Source: a bacterium
Lineage (GTDB): Bacteria > Patescibacteriota > Minisyncoccia > Minisyncoccales > JANBVM01
Assembly: GCA_030591065.1 (NCBI GenBank)
Contig: JAUVBU010000001.1
Location: 1 to 33,580 of the forward strand
Reading direction: 5' to 3'
Length of the DNA: 33,580 nucleotides
The notes under the pieces were generated by a model, which was not told where the DNA came from, made no database searches, and saw only the letters and a list, made by a program, of their open reading frames with translations. Shown piece after piece: positions 1 through 6,200 of this stretch (position 1 is its first letter; each line of letters opens with the position of its first letter). Both the position numbers and the translations under genes were made by a program.

Positions 1-26
1 AAGGGAGCTCTGTAAGTTTACTTTTG

Positions 27-110
27 TGCCGCGGGTGGGAGTCGAACCCACAAGCTGTTTCCAGCACAAACTTCTGAAGCTTGCGTGTCTACCAGTTTCA
101 CCACCGCGAC
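27..110 (-). tRNA. tRNA-Leu (anticodon CAG)
   Basis: Read on the minus strand, a seven-base acceptor arm (GTCGCGG with CCGCGGC, one G-U pair), a D arm containing AAACTGGTAGA, an anticodon stem CAAGC/GTTTG around loop TTCAGAA, an extra variable arm and a T arm with GGTTCGACTCC form a class II tRNA. The anticodon is CAG, so it reads CTG leucine codons. The discriminator is A. The next bases are CAA, so the CCA tail is not encoded and must be added by a nucleotidyltransferase. It is the last element on the minus strand before the window edge. Confidence 0.95.
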
Positions 111-136
111 TAGTGTTGCGAAACTTTTTATTTACC

Positions 137-165
137 TGTATGAGAAAAATGAAAACTAGTGTCAA
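137..165 (-). promoter_or_regulatory. Possible promoter for tRNA-Leu
   Basis: On the minus strand a perfect -35 TTGACA (160-165) lies 17 bases before CATACA (137-142), a poor -10 hexamer. The predicted start would fall about 20 bases upstream of the mature tRNA. The -35 match and spacing support it; the weak -10 keeps confidence moderate. Confidence 0.4.
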
Positions 166-222
166 AAATTAATACTTTTTTTGTGTAAAAATTTAGAGAA
201 AACTATTTTCCATAGAGAGATT

Positions 223-1050
223 TTATTTTTTTGTTTTTGAGAGAAAAATAAAGCTTTTTGTCCACTTTTCTTTATCTCCACATTCTAGCCATTTTCCTTT
301 TACGCAAAATCCAAAAACTTTTTTCCCCTCTTTAACCATTTCTTTTAAGGCGTTAGCTAAAATGATTTCTCCATTTTGAGGTTTTATTTTTTTAAGATAC
401 TTAAAGATTTCAGGGGTCATAACGTAGTTTCCAACTAATGCAAAGTTGGAAGGAAGATTTTTTTTAGGTTTTTCTATTAAATCTTCAATTTCGTATAATC
501 CATTTTTACTCTTTTTTACTTTAGGTACTCCGTAAGCAGAAAGCTTGTTTTTAGGCATTTTATACAAACAAACGAGTGGTTTTTTGATTACCTTAAAGGC
601 TTTTATAAGTTGGGTGGGGAATTGTTCTTTTCCCCAAGAAAGGTCATCTCCAAAAAGAACCAAGAAGGGTTCTTTTCCCACAAGCTTTTCAGCCTTTAAT
701 ATGGCGTCTCCGTCTCCTAACGGTTTTTTTTGAATTACGTACTTGCACTTTATTTTCGGAATCTCTTTTAAGGCTTTTATAGCTGCTACCTTCTTTCTTT
801 TTTTAAGAAGCTTTAGAAGAGCTTTTTCTTCTCTAAAATATTTTAGAATGTAATTTTTAAAGATGTCCTTTTTTTTGGGAGAAACTACAAAAATAATTTC
901 TTCAATTCCGGCGTTAATGGCAGAATCAATTACATATTGAATTACAGGTTTAGTTCCTAGTGGAAAAAACTCTTTTGGTAAAACTTTTGATAGTGGCAAA
1001 AACCTTGTTCCTAATCCTGCCATTGGTATAACTACTTTTTTTATTTTCAT
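223..1050 (-). CDS. galU: UTP--glucose-1-phosphate uridylyltransferase
   Basis: Makes UDP-glucose from UTP and glucose-1-phosphate in the cytoplasm, supplying nucleotide sugar for glycan synthesis. The 275-residue protein is close to the normal length. The N-terminus carries the nucleotide-binding GLGTR loop (residues 12-16) with the lysine-proline segment SKVLPKE after it, LGDGDAI near 111-117, the metal-binding GDD at 134-136 and a later EKP motif, all typical of bacterial GalU. The ATG at 1050 is the only start that preserves the glycine loop. It lies 33 bases downstream of the isomerase gene on the same strand, so the two are probably co-transcribed. Their products link fructose/mannose phosphates and glucose phosphates to UDP-glucose, although no phosphoglucomutase is seen here. 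No clear terminator follows. The assignment is secure at family level; use of other sugar-1-phosphates cannot be excluded. Confidence 0.93.
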   Translation of the reverse strand: MKIKKVVIPMAGLGTRFLPLSKVLPKEFFPLGTKPVIQYVIDSAINAGIEEIIFVVSPKKKDIFKNYILKYFREEKALLKLLKKRKKVAAIKALKEIPKIKCKYVIQKKPLGDGDAILKAEKLVGKEPFLVLFGDDLSWGKEQFPTQLIKAFKVIKKPLVCLYKMPKNKLSAYGVPKVKKSKNGLYEIEDLIEKPKKNLPSNFALVGNYVMTPEIFKYLKKIKPQNGEIILANALKEMVKEGKKVFGFCVKGKWLECGDKEKWTKSFIFLSKTKK

Positions 1051-1083
1051 TTTAATGGTGTATCTCTTAGATTAGTTGATTGA

Positions 1084-2079
1084 TTATTTTTTCATTTTTT
1101 TCTTAAATTTTTCGACGAGTTCAACTGGAATAGGATCTATTTTGTTTTCTAGGGCTAGATAATATGATACCCAATCACTCAAGATAAGACTGGAAAAGAT
1201 TTTAGATAAAGTGTTTTTTCCTTCCATTTTAATAAAATCTACTTTAATCTTTTTGCTTCTTAATATTTCTGCTGTTAACTTCATCCTTTTTAATATTTTG
1301 GGATTATCTTTCGCGTCTCTTAATATTAAAGCATGAAATTTTCCTATTTTTTGCTTTTCAATTCTTGAGAATCCAACCATTTCATTATGGTTTAATTCTG
1401 GGAGATAATTATGAAAAGAAGGCACCTTGGAGTTTTCATTGAATTTAATTTTCCAGATTCGAGCAATCTCTTTAATTTTATCAGAAGCATAAATTAAAGG
1501 AATCTTATTTTTTAGTTTTTTAGCCAACCTTCTTCCCTGTGCTTCTAGTTTTTTAGAGTTAAGTTCTTTCTCTAAAGATAAAATAGCTTTTTCTTTATTT
1601 TCAATAAGGCGAGCTTTAAATAAAAGTTTTACTAAAGATCCAAATTGAAAACCTAAAGTTGTTCTGGGAGGATAATTTTTAGGGAAGAGGACTAAGGGAA
1701 CATTTTTTTTCTTACAAGCCTTAGCTAGTTTTCCACCAGAAGTAATAGCTGCTATTTTTAGTTTTTTTCTTTGAGCTTCTTTAAATGCAGATAAAACCTC
1801 TTCGGTATTTCCAGAATAAGAAATAAATAATACTAAATATTCCTTATCTACAAACTTAGGGAGAGAGTATTTCCTGTTTATTATTAAAGGAACTCTGGTT
1901 TTATAGTCTTCTAGCCACGTTTTTAGAATTTCTCCTCCTAGGGCGCTACCACCCATAGCACAAATTATTACAGCCTTGAACTTGCCATGAATCTTGATAT
2001 CTTTAACAGCTTCAACCCCAACTTTAAATTGTGTTGGAAAATCTAAGATGATTTGACGCATGTTAGATGTATTTGTCAT
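1084..2079 (-). CDS. Bifunctional phosphoglucose/phosphomannose isomerase (SIS family)
   Basis: Predicted to interconvert glucose-6-phosphate, mannose-6-phosphate and fructose-6-phosphate. The 331-residue protein has two SIS folds. The first has the sugar-phosphate loop AMGGSALGGE (41-50) and the serine/threonine-rich phosphate site SYSGNTEEV (87-95). The second half has the LNHNEMVG segment near 230, whose Glu and His match the catalytic residues of the archaeal/bacterial dual-specificity PGI/PMI family; the length also fits that family and not the classical 550-residue Pgi. It sits between the solute-binding protein gene (38 bases upstream) and galU (33 bases downstream) in one minus-strand run. 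The family is clear; dual specificity is inferred from family membership. Confidence 0.9.
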   Translation of the reverse strand: MTNTSNMRQIILDFPTQFKVGVEAVKDIKIHGKFKAVIICAMGGSALGGEILKTWLEDYKTRVPLIINRKYSLPKFVDKEYLVLFISYSGNTEEVLSAFKEAQRKKLKIAAITSGGKLAKACKKKNVPLVLFPKNYPPRTTLGFQFGSLVKLLFKARLIENKEKAILSLEKELNSKKLEAQGRRLAKKLKNKIPLIYASDKIKEIARIWKIKFNENSKVPSFHNYLPELNHNEMVGFSRIEKQKIGKFHALILRDAKDNPKILKRMKLTAEILRSKKIKVDFIKMEGKNTLSKIFSSLILSDWVSYYLALENKIDPIPVELVEKFKKKMKK

Positions 2080-2117
2080 GGTTTTTTTATTAAATTATAA
2101 AAAGTTCTTTATAAAGA

Positions 2118-4106
2118 CTATTTCCAAGCTCTTTTTGTGTGGATATACCAATTTCCGATTTCGCTAAATCTTTTTGATGAATCAGCAAGAATTCCGGTTG
2201 ATATTCCTTGAATTTCTTCTGAAACAAAATAACGATAATCTGGGGTGTAAAGAAAAATTGCAGGGCAATCTTCGAGGAGAAGATTTTGAAACTCTTCTAA
2301 GCTTTCTTGTCTTTCTGTTGCGTCCAAAGATTTTCTATTAGCTTCTAAAAGCTTATCACACTCTGTATTTTCATAATCAGTTAGGTTTAATCCGATTTCT
2401 CCCTTTTGAGAAGAGTGCCAAAAGGGGAATGGGTCTGGAATTAAACTTAAAATTTCTCCGAACAAAAGGGCTTCGAACTCTCTTTTACGAAGAATATCTC
2501 TCTTCATAATACTAATATCGAAAGTTTGAATTTCTACATCAACCCCTAATAATCCCCACTGGTTTTTTAAGAGAGTAGCTATTTCTATTAAAAGGGGCTG
2601 GTCAACTGTTAAGAGAGAAAATTTAAGAGGAATTTTTTCTTCTGGTTTTTCAAAGCAAACTTCGTTTAATTTTTCTCTTGTTTTACTTTTTACATCTCCA
2701 GTTCCCTGAGTTAAGCCAAAGGGACTTAAAACATCGCTACTATATTTTTCTTGAAATTTAATTACAGCGGCTTTGGTTTGGGAGCCAAAATATCCTGTTA
2801 TTTTTCCTTCTGGATAAATTTCTGGCCCACCAGCAGAAGGATTAGCTAAGCATTTTTGAAGTTCTGTCACCTCTGAACCTTTTGATCCAACAGATAAATT
2901 AGCTTCAAACTTAAAGGCTATATCTTTTTTTATAGTTTTTTCTCTAAAACCATTTTCTTGAAGTAAAAATCCAGCTTCTTCTAAGAGACTATTTGCTTCC
3001 TCAACATTATATTCATAAAGATATAAAGGGTCTTCAAAGCCATAAATATTAGGAAGAATAGGGGAATTTATAATTTTTCCTTGACCTAAAAGGATTGTTT
3101 CTAAAAGTTCTTTTTTATTTGTACCATAAGTTAAAGCCATTCTAACTTCTTTTTCAGCTAAAGCTTCAGCTTTATCTTCTGGAGCATCTTGGTTAAAAAA
3201 AACAGAAAAATATCTTGGTATGGAAAAAGAGTAAATATTTTCAGTTTCAGGAAGTGGACTAGTCGAATCTAGGGAGAATCCTTTGATTTTTCCTTCTTCA
3301 TAAGCTACTATTAGTTCTTCTTCTGTTTCAAAAAACAAGAAAGATATTTTAGAAAGATGGGGAGCTTCGTTGAAATATAATGGGTTTTTAACTAAATCTA
3401 AAGAAATAATCCTTCCTTCACTATCTTGAAATAAATCTTCTAATTTGTATGGCCCAGAACCTATAGGGTTAAGGTTCTTTCTTGTTAATAGAAGGTTTTT
3501 TAAAGAAACATCTTTCCAGATATGTTCTGGTATTATCTTCAAAGTACAGTTTTCTAAAAAGACAGAAGATGGATTTTTAAGAGTAAAACGTAAAACAAAG
3601 TCAGAAATTTTTATTATTTCCACCCCTAGCCACATTGGCCTTAAAGGGCTCCCTGCTTCAGAGTTTTTAATTGTTTCTATTGTGAAGATAATGTCATCTA
3701 CTGTTAGTGGCTCAGAATCTTCCCATAGAATATTTTTTTTTAAATGAAACTCGTAAATCTTTCCGTCTTCGAAAATATTATAATTTTTTGCTAAATCTAA
3801 TTTAAGCGTACCACTGGAATCATATTTCATTAAACCTGAGAAAATAAGTTCAGTTAGGTCTCGGTCTACGTCTGACGCGGCAGAGTAAAGGGGATTAATA
3901 AATAAAGGAGAACCTACTACTCCTTCTATATATGTTCCACCTGAGGTTGGGACAATCTTTGTTTTTTCAAAATAAAAATTACCTAAAAGAAAAGATAGGG
4001 ATGTGAAAAATAAAAAAGAAAGAAGAAGAAAAGAGAATCTTTCTCTCTTACCTAAAACTTTAAAAAATTGCCCCCACTGTTGTGTCGAAGGCCGTTTAGC
4101 AATCAT
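2118..4106 (-). CDS. Family 5 (oligopeptide-type) solute-binding protein with an inserted PG-binding domain
   Basis: Membrane-anchored extracytoplasmic binding protein of the DppA/OppA (SBP_bac_5) family. Residues 24-44 form a hydrophobic helix without a lipobox cysteine, so it is probably anchored by an uncleaved helix. The SBP core starts near residue 57 with GTYIEGVVGSP and continues through the characteristic DLAKNYNIFEDGKIYEFHLK block (104-123). At about 404-484 the core is interrupted by a peptidoglycan_binding_1-like unit: VGSKGSEVTELQKCL, then GKITGYFGSQTKAAVIKFQ and a short tail to NEVCF. The SBP fold resumes at KIPLKFSLLTVDQP. No ATP-binding or permease gene of an ABC importer is nearby. 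The start is 8 bases after secG. Length (662) exceeds the usual 500-600 by about the size of the insert. The domain calls are good; the ligand is unknown. Confidence 0.85.
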   Translation of the reverse strand: MIAKRPSTQQWGQFFKVLGKRERFSFLLLSFLFFTSLSFLLGNFYFEKTKIVPTSGGTYIEGVVGSPLFINPLYSAASDVDRDLTELIFSGLMKYDSSGTLKLDLAKNYNIFEDGKIYEFHLKKNILWEDSEPLTVDDIIFTIETIKNSEAGSPLRPMWLGVEIIKISDFVLRFTLKNPSSVFLENCTLKIIPEHIWKDVSLKNLLLTRKNLNPIGSGPYKLEDLFQDSEGRIISLDLVKNPLYFNEAPHLSKISFLFFETEEELIVAYEEGKIKGFSLDSTSPLPETENIYSFSIPRYFSVFFNQDAPEDKAEALAEKEVRMALTYGTNKKELLETILLGQGKIINSPILPNIYGFEDPLYLYEYNVEEANSLLEEAGFLLQENGFREKTIKKDIAFKFEANLSVGSKGSEVTELQKCLANPSAGGPEIYPEGKITGYFGSQTKAAVIKFQEKYSSDVLSPFGLTQGTGDVKSKTREKLNEVCFEKPEEKIPLKFSLLTVDQPLLIEIATLLKNQWGLLGVDVEIQTFDISIMKRDILRKREFEALLFGEILSLIPDPFPFWHSSQKGEIGLNLTDYENTECDKLLEANRKSLDATERQESLEEFQNLLLEDCPAIFLYTPDYRYFVSEEIQGISTGILADSSKRFSEIGNWYIHTKRAWK

Positions 4107-4114
4107 GAGTTAAA

Positions 4115-4330
4115 TTAGATAGTAATATTTAATAAGGCTAAAGCAACAAAGGCTGTGCCCAAAACTACTGTTGCCCAAAAAATCTTTTTTTCTGCACCTC
4201 TTCTTGCTGAGTAAAATTCTCCGCTTCCACCAAAAGCAGAACCCAAAGAACTTCCTCTTTGCTGTAAGAGAATTAAAATCATTAAAGATATAGATACTGT
4301 AATTTGTGAGATAAGTAAAAGGTTGTTCAT
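4115..4330 (-). CDS. secG: Preprotein translocase subunit SecG
   Basis: Small subunit of the SecYEG channel in the cytoplasmic membrane. The 71-residue protein has two membrane helices (about 3-22 and 49-68) separated by the cytoplasmic loop QQRGSSLGSAFGGSGEF, the conserved glycine-rich SecG signature. A longer reading frame exists upstream, but the ATG at 4330 is chosen because it begins just before the first helix and overlaps the stop of the holin-like gene by four bases (ATGA), which implies translational coupling. SecG supports secretion of proteins such as the anchored binding protein encoded 8 bases downstream. Confidence 0.92.
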   Translation of the reverse strand: MNNLLLISQITVSISLMILILLQQRGSSLGSAFGGSGEFYSARRGAEKKIFWATVVLGTAFVALALLNITI

Positions 4331-4704
4331 TTTCTTAATCCTAGAAAAAAGTTTGTTATCCAAACAATAGCTGCTGTGAAGAATAATGGAGTTAATCCCA
4401 ATACTGTAAATTCTTGGAAGAAGACGTCCAAGAGCCAAATAGTTATTAAGTCAAGAATAAAGGGAAACAGGCCTAACGTCAAGAGCCTTAAAGGAAGAGT
4501 TATCCTATTTATTATCGGCCTAACAAAGAAATTAACTATACCCAAAATACCTCCAACTAAAAGTAACGCTTGTATTTCTTGGGCAATTTCTATTCTAAAA
4601 AAAGTTTCTCCTGGGATAACTTCTAAGCTAGCTCCAGGAACAAACCTTCCTGCTAGAAAAATTGATAAAACTCCGGCAACAATGTGCCAAAATAGTCGTT
4701 CCAT
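4327..4704 (-). CDS. Phage holin family 4-like four-helix membrane protein
   Basis: A 125-residue integral membrane protein with four hydrophobic segments (about 5-25, 45-65, 72-92, 98-120). The pattern GILGIVNFFVRPIINRITLP followed by a hydrophobic LGLFPFILDLITIWL matches the Phage_holin_4_2/YvlD group, a widespread chromosomal family not usually tied to prophage. No other phage genes are near, so a lytic role is not implied. It is the first gene of an apparent unit with secG (four-base overlap) and the binding protein, behind a good promoter. Its function is unknown; related Firmicutes proteins are linked to envelope stress. Confidence 0.8.
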   Translation of the reverse strand: MERLFWHIVAGVLSIFLAGRFVPGASLEVIPGETFFRIEIAQEIQALLLVGGILGIVNFFVRPIINRITLPLRLLTLGLFPFILDLITIWLLDVFFQEFTVLGLTPLFFTAAIVWITNFFLGLRK

Positions 4705-4724
4705 AAATGATATATTAATTGAAA

Positions 4725-4753
4725 ACTATACTCTTTGGCCTTTAGAATGTCAA
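4725..4753 (-). promoter_or_regulatory. Promoter of the holin-like/secG/SBP unit
   Basis: On the minus strand a perfect TTGACA (4748-4753) is separated by exactly 17 bases from TATAGT (4725-4730). The predicted start near 4718 leaves a leader of only about 14 bases before the ATG at 4704. Confidence 0.7.
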
Positions 4754-4797
4754 ACTAAAGAGTTCTTCTTTTCCAAAAGTATAATAGCAAAAAAGGA

Positions 4798-5277
4798 CTA
4801 ACTTAGCAACCCTTTTTTTCTTAACTTTTTATGATAGGTTATAGCAAAACGATGAGACTCGTCCCTTAGCTGTAAAACCAAATCAAATATTTCTCTGGGT
4901 AATTTTTCTAATAAAAGTGGTTCTTTGTAATTCTCAATATATAGCTTGTTATATTTTTTTGCTATACTGGCAATTATTATTTTTTTAGCTACACTATTTT
5001 CTTTTTTTACCAAAAGAGCAGTGTTTAGTTGAGGTTTTCCCCCATCTATTAAAACTAAGCCCGGGAGGGTCCACTCAGGATGTTTTAATCTTCTACTTAA
5101 AACTTCTTTTATCATTGCGGTGTCGTTCGGCTTTCCTGTGATTTTAATTTTAAAACGACGATACAGTTCTTTTTTAGATTTGCCATCAAGAAAGACAACC
5201 ATAGCCCCTGTGGCAAATTTACCGCAAATATTAGAAATATCATAAGCCTCAATTCTAGAAATATTCTTTTTTGTTTT
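4798..5277 (-). pseudogene. uvrC: C-terminal part of UvrC after an in-frame TAA
   Basis: This stretch continues the uvrC frame directly after the TAA at 5278-5280. Read from the codon after the stop it gives KTKKNISRIEAYDISNICG and then the entire UvrC RNase H-like endonuclease domain, including IEAYDISN, LVLIDGGKPQLN and the terminal RDESHRFA, which hold the conserved Asp and His residues of the 5'-incision site. The first ATG (5202) lies inside the domain and there is no ATG, GTG or TTG between it and the stop, so separate initiation would give a broken domain. The protein ends about 10 residues after the domain, with no helix-hairpin-helix repeats. Either a nonsense mutation, a sequencing error or readthrough explains it. 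Confidence 0.75.
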
Positions 5278-6123
5278 TTATATTTTTTTTAGCTTGCTTT
5301 CAGTTTTTTTCCAACTGGATAAAGTTTTTTGTTTTGTTTTCCTAAAAACATCTTTTGAATCAGTGAACTCAATTTGTCTTTTAATGTTTACTGTCTTAAA
5401 CATTGGTAGGCGAGCGTTTTCTAGGATTTTTTCTAAAGCAAAAAATTGGTCTCTTATTTTCGCAGCTCTTTCAAATTTTTGAGACCTAGACATTATTTTC
5501 ATCTCTCTTTTTAAATTTTTAAGTACTACAGAACCGCTTCCCATTAAAACGGAGATTAATCTTTTAATGTTTTTTTGATATTCTTTTTTGTTTGGGTTTG
5601 GTCCTGGACAAAGATCTAATTGACACCAAGGACACAAAACTTTCGAATGTTTTTTAACGGTATAATAAGGGAAAACCCTTCTGAGTACTTTTAAGGTGCT
5701 TTTAATGGCAGAGCCATCTACAAATGGTCCTATAAATATTGCCTTTTCTTTAGCTTCTTTTGTTTTTGACTGGTGAGTCCAAAATATTTGCGGTAATTCT
5801 GCCTTTGTAATGCCTACGTAAAAATAGTTTTTATTATCTTTCCAAACAATATTGTATTTTGGTCTGTATTTTTTAATTAGATTGGCTTCTAAAATTAAAG
5901 CTTCTATTTCTGAGTTTGTTTCAATATATCCTATAGTTTTTACTTGATCTATAAAAAGATTGTCTCGGTAGTTGTTTTTTTGAAAATGGCTATTTGTTCG
6001 TTTTCTAAGATTAATAGCCTTACCAATATATAAAAAATCTTTATTTTTCTTAAACACATAAACTCCAGGCTTTTGAGGAAACTTAGAGGCGGAGTCTTTT
6101 TTTAAAAGTTTAAATCTTTTCAT
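5278..6123 (-). CDS. uvrC: UvrC excinuclease, N-terminal part (GIY-YIG nuclease and UVR domain)
   Basis: UvrC makes both incisions in UvrABC nucleotide excision repair. This 281-residue portion has the GIY-YIG 3'-incision nuclease (about 16-95: GVYVF at 20-24, YIG at 32-34, R40, E78, N81), a cysteine cluster VLCPWCQLDLCPGP with Cys164, 167 and 172 in the usual iron-sulfur region, and the UvrB-binding UVR helix pair (about 202-236). It then stops at TAA 5278-5280, where the 5' nuclease domain should begin. Joined to the following stretch it would be 441 residues, shorter than the usual 600, because the middle linker and the helix-hairpin-helix end are missing; that short form appears native to this lineage (inference). 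The gene is divergent from uvrA, 77 bases away. The ATG at 6123 fits the N-terminus. Confidence 0.88.
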   Translation of the reverse strand: MKRFKLLKKDSASKFPQKPGVYVFKKNKDFLYIGKAINLRKRTNSHFQKNNYRDNLFIDQVKTIGYIETNSEIEALILEANLIKKYRPKYNIVWKDNKNYFYVGITKAELPQIFWTHQSKTKEAKEKAIFIGPFVDGSAIKSTLKVLRRVFPYYTVKKHSKVLCPWCQLDLCPGPNPNKKEYQKNIKRLISVLMGSGSVVLKNLKREMKIMSRSQKFERAAKIRDQFFALEKILENARLPMFKTVNIKRQIEFTDSKDVFRKTKQKTLSSWKKTESKLKKI

Positions 6124-6150
6124 TTTTTATCAAAAGTAGCTTAGTTTTTC

Positions 6151-6179
6151 ATTATACTAGAGGTTGAAAAGTTTTGGAA
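6151..6179 (-). promoter_or_regulatory. Probable uvrC promoter
   Basis: On the minus strand a perfect TATAAT (6151-6156) has TTCCAA (6174-6179) 17 bases upstream. It overlaps the opposing uvrA promoter, so the two repair genes share a compact divergent control region. The -35 is weak. Confidence 0.5.
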
Positions 6180-6192
6180 TTTAAGATATAAT
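6164..6192 (+). promoter_or_regulatory. uvrA promoter, near-leaderless
   Basis: TTGAAA (6164-6169), a 17-base spacer and a perfect TATAAT (6187-6192). The predicted start at about 6199-6200 is one or two bases before the uvrA ATG at 6201, so the transcript would be essentially leaderless. No Shine-Dalgarno sequence is present. Confidence 0.7.
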
Positions 6193-6200
6193 AACCGGCC

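Noticed and set aside
4376..4801. Plus-strand 141-residue frame opposite the holin-like gene
   Set aside because: It covers the coding region and promoter of a well-supported gene in the opposite direction and shows no family features.
5278..5280. Alternative genetic code in which TAA is read as an amino acid
   Set aside because: Every other gene here ends in TAA, TAG or TGA at the expected length, so only uvrC would need it.
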